DNA of 64,000 nt. It comes from Mesorhizobium sp. Lineage in GTDB: Bacteria; Pseudomonadota; Alphaproteobacteria; Rhizobiales; Rhizobiaceae. A program made the translations under genes and the position numbers. The stretch is taken from contig NZ_SUGA01000004.1 of assembly GCF_004963255.1 (NCBI RefSeq), positions 186,001-250,000 of the forward strand, in the 5' to 3' direction. Shown here piece after piece: positions 8,056-16,073 of this stretch. The notes under the pieces were generated by a model. That model ran no database searches and was not told where the DNA came from. It saw nothing but the letters and a program-made list of their open reading frames with translations. Numbering within the stretch: the stretch's first letter is position 1; every line of letters starts with the position of its first letter.

Positions 8056-9390
8056 ATGTTGGAGACGCTGATCCGCGGCGCGACGGTGGTGAACGCCGAA
8101 GGGCTGGGCCGCCGCGATGTCGGCATCGCCTCGGGCACGGTCGTGGCGCTCATCCCGCCCGGCGAGGCGGCTGAAGCGAAAACCGTCGTCGATGCCTTTG
8201 GCCGCTTTGTCATGCCGGGCCTTGTCGATGCGCATGCGCATCTGCGCGAGCCTGGGCTGACGCATAAGGAGGATTTTTCCTCAGGCACCCATGCGGCAGC
8301 GCTCGGCGGCGTGACGACCGTGCTCGACATGCCGACCGACGAGCCTTGGACGGCGACGGCCGAGCAACTCGCCGACAAGATGGCGACCGCCGCAAACCGC
8401 ATCCATGTCGATGTCGGCCTGCAGGCCGTGGTCAACCGCGATCTGTCGCTCATCCCTCGCCTGCTCGACCTCGCGCCGGTCTCGTTCGAGCTCTTCACCG
8501 CCGACGTGCCGGACGGATTCCTGTTTGCAACGCTCGACGCAGTTGCCGAGGCTCTCAAAGCATTCGCCGGCGCCGATACGCTGGTCGGCATCTCGCCCGG
8601 CGACCAGTCGATCCTGGCCGGCAGTACGGCGCGCGATCGCTCCGGCACCATCGCCGCCTTTCTGGACAGCCGGCCGCCCCTCGCGGAAGCTAATGGCATC
8701 GCGCGGGCGCTTGTTGCCGCCGCCTCGGCCGAGGCAAGGATCCATGTCCGCCAGATCAACTCCGAACTCGGCGTCGAGACCTGGAGCCGGCTGCGCGGCA
8801 TGGCGGACGCCAGCGTAGAAACGACGCCGCAGAACCTGTTCTTCACAGCGCAAGATTACGAAACGCAGGGCGCCAACCTGAAGGCCTCGCCGCCCTTGCG
8901 CTTCGCACACGACGTCGACGCACTGCGTGCCGCGCTGAGCGCCGGGCTGATCGACATCGTCGCCACCGACCACGCTCCGCATGCGCCGGCCGAGAAGGCG
9001 GCGCGCTATGCTGCTTTCGCCGACATCCCGGGCGGCATGCCGGGGCTGCAGACGCTGCTTGCGACCATGCTGAGGCTGGTCGACGAAGGGCTTATCGCCC
9101 TGTCCGACCTGGTGCGTATGTGCTCGCGCAACCCGTCCGAGCGCTTTGGCCTCGGGCGGCGCAAGGGGAAGATCGCCGCCGGCTACGATGCCGATCTGCT
9201 CATCCTCGATCCGCGCCGATCCAGCACCATCGCCAGCGCCGAGCAGGTGTCACGGGCAGGCTACACGCCTTTCGACGGCTGGGCCGTGAAAGCACGGCTG
9301 ACAAACGTCTTCCTGCGCGGCCGCGAGATCGTGCGCGACGGGCGGCTGGTCGGCCCGGCGCAAGGCAAGATCGTCACCCGGGAGAGCTGA
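8056..9390 (+). CDS. Dihydroorotase-like amidohydrolase with a degenerate second metal site
   Basis: This 444-residue cyclic amidohydrolase is related to dihydroorotase and allantoinase. The alpha-metal ligands are intact: His60 and His62 (DAHAHLREPG) and Asp304 (ATDHAPH). The residues expected at the other positions differ: Glu144 (SFELFT) for the carboxylated lysine, Ser179 (VGISPG) for the first histidine and Gln232 (RQINS) for the second. It therefore probably binds one metal only, or is non-catalytic. It starts 3 bases after the PuuE-like gene. A role as partner or regulatory subunit, like inactive dihydroorotases, is possible. The family call is secure. Confidence 0.82.
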   Translation: MLETLIRGATVVNAEGLGRRDVGIASGTVVALIPPGEAAEAKTVVDAFGRFVMPGLVDAHAHLREPGLTHKEDFSSGTHAAALGGVTTVLDMPTDEPWTATAEQLADKMATAANRIHVDVGLQAVVNRDLSLIPRLLDLAPVSFELFTADVPDGFLFATLDAVAEALKAFAGADTLVGISPGDQSILAGSTARDRSGTIAAFLDSRPPLAEANGIARALVAAASAEARIHVRQINSELGVETWSRLRGMADASVETTPQNLFFTAQDYETQGANLKASPPLRFAHDVDALRAALSAGLIDIVATDHAPHAPAEKAARYAAFADIPGGMPGLQTLLATMLRLVDEGLIALSDLVRMCSRNPSERFGLGRRKGKIAAGYDADLLILDPRRSSTIASAEQVSRAGYTPFDGWAVKARLTNVFLRGREIVRDGRLVGPAQGKIVTRES

Positions 9391-9395
9391 ACACC

Positions 9396-10169
9396 ATGGC
9401 CCTGCTCGCCAACAAAACCGCCGTCGTCACCGGAGCGAGCTCCGGCATCGGCCGCGCCATCGCGCTGAAATTCGCCGCCGAGGGCGCCAACGTCGTCATT
9501 GCCGACACGGTGGAGCAGCCGATCGAAGGTGGCGAGAGTACCGTGGGCATGATCCGCGCGGCCGGCGGCACCGCGATCTACCTGGAGACCGACATCTCGG
9601 ACTGGAGCGCCGTCGACGCGCTTATCGGCGCAACCGTCGATCGCTTCGGTCGGCTCGACGTGATGGTCAACAATGCCGCGATCTACACCAGCACCAACCT
9701 GGTCGAGACCACGCCGGAACAATGGAGCCGCGTCATCGGCGTCAACCTGACCGGTTTCTTCTACTGCAACAAACGCGCCGTCACGCAGATGCTGACCCAG
9801 GCGCCGATCAACGAGATGCGCGGCCGCATCATCAACGTCTCCTCGCAGCATGGCATGGTCGCCTGTCCCGGCGATTTTCCCTACTCCGTCAGCAAGGGCG
9901 CCATCGTGCAGATGACACGCCAGATCGCGGTCGACCATGCCGCCGATTTGATCGTCTGCAACGCCATCGCGCCTGGCAAGATCATCACCGGCAAGCCCGG
10001 CGTCGCCAACGATCCCGAGGCGCTCGACTATTCGCGCCGCCGCACCCCCTGGCCTAGGCTCGGCCATCCGAACGACGTGGCGGGCGCGGCGCTGTTTCTC
10101 GCCAGCGACATGGCGAGCTACGTCACCGGCATCAACCTGATGGTGGATGGCGGCTGGATGGCCGGCTGA
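9396..10169 (+). CDS. SDR family oxidoreductase (3-oxoacyl-ACP-reductase-like)
   Basis: This 257-residue classical SDR has TGASSGIGRAIALKFAAEG near residue 12, NNAAIYTS near residue 92 and INVSSQHG. It also has YSVSKGAIVQ for the catalytic Tyr-x3-Lys and VTGINLMVDGGW at the end. A longer frame begins upstream inside the amidohydrolase gene, but the ATG at 9396 gives the normal SDR start. It is the last gene of the plus-strand ureide operon, 5 bases after the amidohydrolase stop. Substrate unknown. Confidence 0.85.
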   Translation: MALLANKTAVVTGASSGIGRAIALKFAAEGANVVIADTVEQPIEGGESTVGMIRAAGGTAIYLETDISDWSAVDALIGATVDRFGRLDVMVNNAAIYTSTNLVETTPEQWSRVIGVNLTGFFYCNKRAVTQMLTQAPINEMRGRIINVSSQHGMVACPGDFPYSVSKGAIVQMTRQIAVDHAADLIVCNAIAPGKIITGKPGVANDPEALDYSRRRTPWPRLGHPNDVAGAALFLASDMASYVTGINLMVDGGWMAG

Positions 10170-10261
10170 CGGTCGGGCCGGTCCCCGGCGGCAGGAACCT
10201 TTGCGGAAACCGCTCGTTGACCCTCCTGCGAGGGGGCCGACGATATCTGGGACCCGTTCCC

Positions 10262-11461
10262 ATGGACGCAAAAACTGACAGAAAAGAGCGCGAAACCGCT
10301 CCCGCCGAAGAAACGCGGGCTCGGCCCCGGTCCGATCGACGCCCGCCGGGCGACGAAAAACGCGTGGAAAACGAGCCCGCGGACGACAAGCGCGCGCAAG
10401 GCGCGCAGGCGGATGACAGTCCGTCTGAGAGCAACAAGCCCGGCCTTATCAGACGCCATCCCTACATAACGGCGATCGCTGCCATCCTCATCCTGCTGGT
10501 GATCGCGGCCGCGGTCATCTGGTGGCTCAACGCGCGCCACTATGAATGGACCGACGACGCCTTCATCGACGCCCGAACGGTGACGGTTGGCGCCGAAATT
10601 GCCGGACGCATCACCGATGTCGCCGTCACCGACAACCAGCCGGTCGAGGCTGGCGCCGTGCTTCTGCGCATCGACGACAGCGATTATCAGGCCTCCCTCA
10701 AACAGGCGGAAGCAGGCGTGGCGGCGGCGCAGGCCGAGATCGCCAATGTCCAGGCGCAGACCCAGGCGCAGAACGCCAAGATCGATGCTGCCGAAAAGCA
10801 GGTGGCCCAGGCGCAGGCGGCGCTCGAATTCGCCAAGTCCGAGGACCAACGCAACCGCGAGCTCCTGGCCAAGGGCACGGCGACGCAGCAGCAGGCGCAG
10901 CAGGCTGCGTCAACCTTGCGCCAGGATCAGGCCGCGCTGGACGCCGCCAATGCCAATGCCGAGGCGGCGAAAAGTCAGGTGGCGGTCCTGCAGGCGCAAG
11001 GCAAGAGCGCCGAGGCCAAGCTTCGGCAGGCCGAGGCGGCCGAGAACCAGTCCAAGACCACCCTCACCCGCACGACCATCACGGCCCCTGTCGCCGGCCG
11101 TGCAACCAGCATTACGGCGGCAAAAGGCACCTATGCGCAACCCGGTCAGGTGCTGATGATGTTCGTGCCCAACGACGTCTGGGTGAAGGCCAATTTCAAG
11201 GAGACGCAGCTCGACCTGATGCGGCCGGGCCAGCCCGTCGATATCGCCATCGACGCCTATCCCGAAAAGACCTTCCATGGCCGTGTCGACAGCGTCCAGG
11301 CCGGCAGCGGCACGGCATTCAGCCTGCTGCCTGCCGAGAACGCTACCGGCAATTTCGTCAAGGTGGTGCAGCGCGTGCCGGTCAAGATCGTGTTCGACCA
11401 GCCGCCCGGCGTCTATGTCGGCCCTGGCATGTCGGTGGTTCCGACGGTCAAGGTCAGATGA
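10262..11461 (+). CDS. emrA: HlyD/EmrA-type membrane fusion protein
   Basis: This is the periplasmic adaptor of a tripartite efflux pump. At 399 residues it has a charged cytoplasmic N-terminus rich in Glu, Arg and Asp, one membrane segment (about residues 68-88), a lipoyl/barrel-sandwich domain and an alpha-helical hairpin very rich in Ala and Gln (about residues 135-260). A beta-barrel follows (VWVKANFKETQLDLMRPGQ). An in-frame TTG at 10217 would add 15 residues; the ATG at 10262 is preferred. The stop overlaps the start of the pump gene in ATGA, so the two are co-translated. The outer-membrane partner is not in the window. Confidence 0.85.
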   Translation: MDAKTDRKERETAPAEETRARPRSDRRPPGDEKRVENEPADDKRAQGAQADDSPSESNKPGLIRRHPYITAIAAILILLVIAAAVIWWLNARHYEWTDDAFIDARTVTVGAEIAGRITDVAVTDNQPVEAGAVLLRIDDSDYQASLKQAEAGVAAAQAEIANVQAQTQAQNAKIDAAEKQVAQAQAALEFAKSEDQRNRELLAKGTATQQQAQQAASTLRQDQAALDAANANAEAAKSQVAVLQAQGKSAEAKLRQAEAAENQSKTTLTRTTITAPVAGRATSITAAKGTYAQPGQVLMMFVPNDVWVKANFKETQLDLMRPGQPVDIAIDAYPEKTFHGRVDSVQAGSGTAFSLLPAENATGNFVKVVQRVPVKIVFDQPPGVYVGPGMSVVPTVKVR

Positions 11462-13056
11462 GCGATGCCGCGACAGTCCAGGGCAACGAAAGCCGTTCCG
11501 CCGCCGGCGGGCGCAACCCCTGGCTGATCGCGATCGTCGTCTCGATCGCGACCTTCATGCTGGTGCTCGACACCTCGATCGCCAATGTCGCGCTGCGGAA
11601 CATCGCCGGCAGCCTGGCCGCCGGCATGGACGAGAGTACATGGGTGATCACCACCTATCTCGTCGCCAACTCCGTCATCATCCCGGTCAGCGGCTGGCTG
11701 ACCAGCGTCGCCGGCCGCAAGCGCTATTACATGATCTGCGTCGCGACCTTCACATTTGCATCGCTGCTCTGCGGGCTGGCGCCCAACCTGCCGACGCTGA
11801 TCGCCTTCCGCATCCTGCAGGGGCTGGGAGGCGGCGGCATGGCGCCGAGCGAGCAATCGATCCTCGCCGATACTTTTCCGCCGGAGAAGCGTTCGCAAGC
11901 CTTTGCGCTCTACGGTATTGCGGTGATCGTCGCACCAACAGTCGGACCGACAATCGGCGGCTGGCTGACCGACAATTTCTCCTGGCACTGGATCTTCTTC
12001 ATCAACGTGCCGTTCGGCATCATGTCGCTGGCGCTCGTGCAATGGCTGGTGATCGAGCCCGACATCCTCGAACGCGAGCGCCGGGAGCGGTTGAGCAAGG
12101 GGCTGAGGGTCGACTGGATCGGCTTCATCCTGGTGGCGATGGCGCTCGGCTGCCTCGAAGTCTTTCTCGACGAAGGCCAGCGCAACGACTGGTTCGCCTC
12201 GACCTTCATCACGACCTTCGCCGTGATCTCGGCCGTGTCGTTCCTGCTGCTGGTCCCATGGGAGTGGACAAGGCGCGATCCGATCGTCGACATCCGCCTG
12301 CTGTTCAGCCGCCAGTTCGGCATGTCGTTCCTGGTCATGATGGCGGTGGGCGCGGTGCTCTTCAGCACCACGCAGCTTTTGCCGCAGCTGCAGCAGACGA
12401 CCTTCGACTACACCGCCACGCTCTCCGGCCTGTCGATGATGCCAGGGGGCATTGCCATGCTCATGCTGATGCCGATCTCGGGCTTTGCTGCCGGCGTCGT
12501 CCAGCCGCGTTATCTCATCATGTTGGGCATGTCGGTGGTCGCGATCGCGCTCTGGCACACGACCTCGCTGACGCCCGACGCCAGCTTCAGCTTCTTCGCC
12601 TATGCCCGCGTCTATATGATGATCGGCCTGCCGTTCCTGTTCATCCCGATCTCCACCGCCGCCTATGTCGGCCTGCCGCCGCAGAAGACCGACCAGGCCT
12701 CCTCGCTGATCAATGTCGCCCGCAACATCGGCGGCAGCATCGGCGTGTCGCTGTCTAACACGGTGATTGCCCAGAACGCCCAATTCCACCAGTCGGTGCT
12801 GGTCGGCCACACCGCGCAGTCGAGCGAGGCCTATCAGCAGACGCTCCGCCAGGTGACGGACTATTTCGTCGCCGAGGGTTCGCCATTGGTCGAAGCCAGG
12901 CAGCAGGCCGTCGGCTGGATCGGCCAGGAGATCGGACGCCAGGCGTCGCTGCTCGCCTATGTCGATGTGTTTTTCTACTGCGCGATAGCCACGGCGGTGC
13001 TGGTGCCGTTTGCCTTGCTGCTGCGGCCGCCCAAACAGGCGCCAGCGAAGCGTTAG
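11458..13056 (+). CDS. emrB: DHA2-family (EmrB/QacA) drug efflux MFS transporter
   Basis: This 532-residue inner-membrane proton antiporter has about 14 hydrophobic segments. The family signature LDTSIANVALRNIAG occurs in the first membrane segment, WVITTYLVAN in the second, and GLGGGGMAP in the motif-C region. The open frame runs far upstream through the emrA gene in another register; the ATG at 11458, overlapping the emrA stop, is the real start. It probably expels hydrophobic toxicants through an EmrAB-TolC type complex. No regulator is adjacent, and the operon is separate in function from the ureide genes before it. Confidence 0.87.
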   Translation: MSDAATVQGNESRSAAGGRNPWLIAIVVSIATFMLVLDTSIANVALRNIAGSLAAGMDESTWVITTYLVANSVIIPVSGWLTSVAGRKRYYMICVATFTFASLLCGLAPNLPTLIAFRILQGLGGGGMAPSEQSILADTFPPEKRSQAFALYGIAVIVAPTVGPTIGGWLTDNFSWHWIFFINVPFGIMSLALVQWLVIEPDILERERRERLSKGLRVDWIGFILVAMALGCLEVFLDEGQRNDWFASTFITTFAVISAVSFLLLVPWEWTRRDPIVDIRLLFSRQFGMSFLVMMAVGAVLFSTTQLLPQLQQTTFDYTATLSGLSMMPGGIAMLMLMPISGFAAGVVQPRYLIMLGMSVVAIALWHTTSLTPDASFSFFAYARVYMMIGLPFLFIPISTAAYVGLPPQKTDQASSLINVARNIGGSIGVSLSNTVIAQNAQFHQSVLVGHTAQSSEAYQQTLRQVTDYFVAEGSPLVEARQQAVGWIGQEIGRQASLLAYVDVFFYCAIATAVLVPFALLLRPPKQAPAKR

Positions 13057-13125
13057 CTATTCCATTGTCCCGAGCTTGCGCGTTAGCGTCCCCCGCGCCA
13101 AGCTGGCGATCTCTGGAGGAATCTC

Positions 13126-13557
13126 ATGCGCAACATCACGACATCCGCGCTGCTTTTGGCGGTGGCATTCTTTACGACCAGCGCGAATGCGCTGGACAGT
13201 TCGAACACGCCCGTCGTGGTGACACCGCTGGCGTCGAAGACGACGACCGCGTCCGGTCAGCCGATCGCGCTGCCGCAAAAGAATGTCGAGGTGCAGGTCT
13301 CAGCCTACCAGATCGCCCCTGGCGCAACGCTCCCGGTGCACAAGCACCCCTTCCCGCGCTACGCCTATGTCGAGCAGGGAACGCTCAAGGTCACCAATGT
13401 CGAGACCGGCGCTGCCAACACCTTCAAATCAGGTGACTTCATCGTCGAGATGATCGGCCAATGGCACCAGGCCACCAATATCGGCACCGATCCGGTGAAG
13501 CTTCTGGTGATCGACCAGGTCGAGCAAGGCGCCAAGAACACGATCCTGAAGCAGTAG
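13126..13557 (+). CDS. Secreted cupin-domain protein
   Basis: This 143-residue protein has a signal peptide (about residues 1-24, ending at SANA-L). One cupin barrel follows, with the first metal-binding motif H-x-H-x-E-like (PVHKHPFPRYAYVEQG) and a second-motif His in IGQWHQATNIG. Such small periplasmic cupins are metal-binding proteins of unsettled function. GGAGGAAT lies 5 bases before the ATG. It is convergent with the AhpD-like gene, and a hairpin sits between them. The enzymatic role, if any, cannot be read. Confidence 0.75.
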   Translation: MRNITTSALLLAVAFFTTSANALDSSNTPVVVTPLASKTTTASGQPIALPQKNVEVQVSAYQIAPGATLPVHKHPFPRYAYVEQGTLKVTNVETGAANTFKSGDFIVEMIGQWHQATNIGTDPVKLLVIDQVEQGAKNTILKQ

Positions 13558-13569
13558 CCGGCCGAGCGT

Positions 13570-13583
13570 CCGCTTCGAAGCGG
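13570..13583. terminator. Palindromic hairpin between convergent genes
   Basis: A perfect 14-base palindrome CCGCTTCGAAGCGG lies in the 40 bases between the cupin stop and the AhpD-like stop. It could fold as a short GC stem in either transcript and act as a weak two-way terminator. There is no T-tract on either side, so the call is tentative. Confidence 0.35.
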
Positions 13584-13597
13584 TCGCCCGTTGTTGC

Positions 13598-14056
13598 TCA
13601 GCCCCAGGCGCCGACGGGCTGCCTTGTGGTGGCGTTCAGGCGGTTGAAGGCGTTGATCAGCGCGATCTGGATCACCAAAGCGGCGAGCGCCTTGTCGTCA
13701 TAGTGGCGCGCCGCCTCGTCCCAGACGTCGTCGGGCACCGCGTCTGAGCGGTCGGCCAGGCGCGTCGCGGCTTCCGTCAGCGCAAGCGCCGCGCGTTCGG
13801 CGTCTGTGAAGTAAGGCGTCTCACGCCATGCCGACACGGCGAATATCCGCTCGTCCTTCTCGCCTGCCTTCTTAAGCTCGCGCGCGTGCATGTCGACGCA
13901 GACGGCGCAAGCATTGATCTGGCTGGCGCGCAGGTGAATGAGCTTGCGCGTGACATAGGGCACGTCGCCGGCCTCGGTCGACTTGTCGAGCGCGAGCAGC
14001 GCCTGCAGCGCGCCGGGAATGAGCATCACCGGGTTCTTCAATCTTGCTTCCACCAT
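13598..14056 (-). CDS. AhpD-like carboxymuconolactone decarboxylase family protein
   Basis: This 152-residue, all-helical protein of the AhpD/CMD family has the redox or proton-relay motif CAVCVDMHAREL (C-x2-C-x3-H) near residue 52. Members act as alkylhydroperoxidase partners or on lactone substrates. The length and an N-terminal LIPGALQALLALD suit the short peroxidase-like group often called alkylhydroperoxidase domain proteins. GAGGAGA precedes the ATG. Two palindromes lie 43-83 bases upstream and look like operators. No regulator gene is next to it. Confidence 0.8.
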   Translation of the reverse strand: MVEARLKNPVMLIPGALQALLALDKSTEAGDVPYVTRKLIHLRASQINACAVCVDMHARELKKAGEKDERIFAVSAWRETPYFTDAERAALALTEAATRLADRSDAVPDDVWDEAARHYDDKALAALVIQIALINAFNRLNATTRQPVGAWG

Positions 14057-14098
14057 CCGTCTCCTCGGGCTCTTTCACCGACAGGCTCGTGTCAATCA

Positions 14099-14139
14099 AT
14101 AACTTGTCAGTTATGAATAACCAATAACTTTGCAGTTAT
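14099..14139. promoter_or_regulatory. Twin operator-like palindromes ATAACT-N4-AGTTAT
   Basis: Two inverted repeats of identical arms, ATAACT-TGTC-AGTTAT (14099-14114) and ATAACT-TTGC-AGTTAT (14124-14139), have centres 25 bases apart. They lie upstream of the AhpD-like gene on the minus strand and about 105 bases upstream of cutC on the plus strand. The arms match perfectly, and the 16-base repeats stand out in AT-rich DNA. This fits two dimer sites for a repressor, perhaps of TetR, HxlR or MarR type. Which gene responds is not known. Confidence 0.6.
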
Positions 14140-14243
14140 GCGTTGTCAAGCGCCTTCCTTGGCTGGACCGATGGTTGCGGCTTTCGCGGCGGCGCGACCG
14201 GTGCTAGGGCTGCCCAACTTCTCGAAAGCATGGATGGAAGCTG

Positions 14244-14999
14244 GTGGCGGACACGCAAAAACCCCTGATCGAAATCTGCGTCGAAGGCATTGACGGGTTG
14301 CTCGCCGCGCAGGCCGCCGGCGCCGACCGGGTCGAGCTCTGCGCCAGCCTGATCGAAGGCGGCATCACGCCGAGCCTGGGCACGGTGCGCGCCGCGCTCG
14401 AAAGCGCGACCATTCCCTTCCACGTCATCGTCCGGCCGCGCGGCGGCGATTTCCTCTACAGCGAGGCCGAATACCGCTCGATGCTCGCCGATGTCGAAGC
14501 GCTGCGCGAGCTGGGCGTTGCCGGCGTCGTCGTCGGCTGCCTGACCGCGGATGGCGCCATTGACGAAGCGCGCATGAGCGCGCTGGTTGAGGCCGCCGGC
14601 CCGCTCAACGTCACCTGCCACCGCGCCTTCGACATGACGCGCGATCCGGCCGAGGCGCTCGAGGCCCTGATCCGCTGCAAGGTCGGCCGCGTGCTGACAA
14701 GCGGCCAGCGCGACACGGCAGTCGAAGGCATCGAGCTTCTGGCCGAACTCGTCCGCCAGGCGGGCGATCGCATCATCATCCTGGGCTGTGGCGCGCTGGC
14801 GCCCGACACCATCGGCGAGGTGCGCCGGCGGACCGGACTGAAGGAGATGCATTTTGCGGCACTTGCTGACGTGCCCAGCGCCATGCGCTACCGCAATCCG
14901 AATGTCGGCATGGGCGGCACCGACCTCGACCGCGAATACCGCAACACGGTGACCGACCAAGCCAAGGTGGCCGCGACGATCGCGGCCGCGAGAGCATGA
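14244..14999 (+). CDS. cutC: CutC family protein (copper homeostasis)
   Basis: This 251-residue TIM-barrel protein of the CutC family begins LIEICVEGIDGLLAAQAAGADRVELC and carries IVRPRGGDFLYSEAE, VVVGCLT and CHRAFDM, all typical of the family. CutC has been linked to copper tolerance, though its chemistry is not settled. The GTG at 14244 is the only plausible start: nearby ATGs at 14230 and 14234 are out of frame. The stop overlaps the next start in ATGATG, so it is coupled to the GNAT gene. Confidence 0.85.
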   Translation: MADTQKPLIEICVEGIDGLLAAQAAGADRVELCASLIEGGITPSLGTVRAALESATIPFHVIVRPRGGDFLYSEAEYRSMLADVEALRELGVAGVVVGCLTADGAIDEARMSALVEAAGPLNVTCHRAFDMTRDPAEALEALIRCKVGRVLTSGQRDTAVEGIELLAELVRQAGDRIIILGCGALAPDTIGEVRRRTGLKEMHFAALADVPSAMRYRNPNVGMGGTDLDREYRNTVTDQAKVAATIAAARA

Positions 15000-15508
15000 T
15001 GGCGCAAACAATGAGCAAGGAATTGCTGCCGATCGAACAGGTCTCGCCCGCAGATGAGGCCGCCATCCTGGTGCTCAACAACGAGCATGCGGCGGAGCTG
15101 TCCTGGCTCGAGCCGGAACGGCTTTCCTTCCTGCTCGGCGAGGCTTTCTACACCCGCCGCATCGGCGCGCTCGAAGCCTTCATCCTATGCTTCGACCAGG
15201 ACGCAGATTACGACAGCCCGAACTTCCTCTGGTTTCGCGAGCGCTATCGGCGCTTCGTCTATGTCGACCGCGTGGTGGTCGCCGCCGCGGCGCGCGGCCG
15301 CGGCCATGCCCGCCGCCTTTATGAGGATCTGTTCGAGCAGGCCCGGCGCGCTGGCCACACGATCGTTACCTGCGAGGTCAACGCCGAGCCGCCCAACCCG
15401 GCGTCCGATGCCTTCCACGCCGCGCTGGGCTTCGCCGAGGTCGGCGACGCGGTGATCCATGGCGGCAAGAAGTCGGTGCGCTATTGGGCAAAACCGATCG
15501 CCGCCTGA
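14996..15508 (+). CDS. GNAT family N-acetyltransferase
   Basis: This 170-residue acetyltransferase has the acetyl-CoA-binding motif RGRGHARRLYEDLFEQAR (about residues 98-115), preceded by VDRVVVAAAARG. The C-terminal ASDAFHAALGFAEVG is the usual GNAT ending. It overlaps the cutC stop by 4 bases and is probably made with it. The acceptor could be a small amine or a protein N-terminus; nothing in the sequence decides this. It resembles uncharacterised rhizobial GNATs of about the same length. Confidence 0.82.
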   Translation: MMAQTMSKELLPIEQVSPADEAAILVLNNEHAAELSWLEPERLSFLLGEAFYTRRIGALEAFILCFDQDADYDSPNFLWFRERYRRFVYVDRVVVAAAARGRGHARRLYEDLFEQARRAGHTIVTCEVNAEPPNPASDAFHAALGFAEVGDAVIHGGKKSVRYWAKPIAA

Positions 15509-15585
15509 ACACAACTTCGAACGCTGCTGGCCAGAAGAACAAGCCGAAGCTAATATAGCCGCTCGGCTGGCTGGGGCGCGACATC

Positions 15586-16071
15586 ATGGCGAGCAATGTC
15601 TTCCGCTTCGACGAAAGCTGGGACATCCCTGAAGGCACGCCCCAGGAAGTGTGGGACGTGCTGTCGGACGCCCAGTTGCTGCCGCTCTGGTGGGGCGATG
15701 CCTATAAGGAGGTGGAGCCGCTCGACAAGAAGGGCAAGGGCGTCGTCGGCGCCCGCGCCAGGGCACGAGCGCGCGGCGCCCTGCCCTATGAGCTGAACTT
15801 CATCATCGAGGCCGCCGAGCTCATACCCGGCCGGCTGGTGGTGGTAAAAACCTTCGGCGATTTCGACGGGCTGTGGCGGGCCGAGCTGTCGCCGTCAGGG
15901 GCCGGCACGCATGTCGATCTGGTCTGGCAGGTCACGGTCGAGAGGCCGATCCTCAAATTCCTGGCACCGCTGCTCAGGCCGGCCTTCGCCTGGAACCATC
16001 GCTGGACGACGCCACGCGGAGAAGCCGGGCTTCGCCGCTACCTCGCCGCCCGAAAGAACGGCAAGACCTGA
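15586..16071 (+). CDS. SRPBCC family protein (polyketide cyclase/START-like)
   Basis: This 161-residue protein begins with the pattern [23 protein letters not shown], typical of the helix-grip SRPBCC fold that binds hydrophobic ligands in a deep cavity. It also has [12 protein letters not shown] and [12 protein letters not shown], and ends in [13 protein letters not shown]. The function is unknown; such proteins include cyclases, coenzyme Q chaperones and stress proteins. It ends 2 bases from the convergent acyltransferase gene. No signal peptide or membrane segment is seen. Confidence 0.75.
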   Translation: MASNVFRFDESWDIPEGTPQEVWDVLSDAQLLPLWWGDAYKEVEPLDKKGKGVVGARARARARGALPYELNFIIEAAELIPGRLVVVKTFGDFDGLWRAELSPSGAGTHVDLVWQVTVERPILKFLAPLLRPAFAWNHRWTTPRGEAGLRRYLAARKNGKT

Positions 16072-16073
16072 CC

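Noticed and set aside
10546..11457. N-terminal extension of the EmrB frame
   Set aside because: It runs through emrA in a different frame; the ATG at 11458 overlaps the emrA stop.
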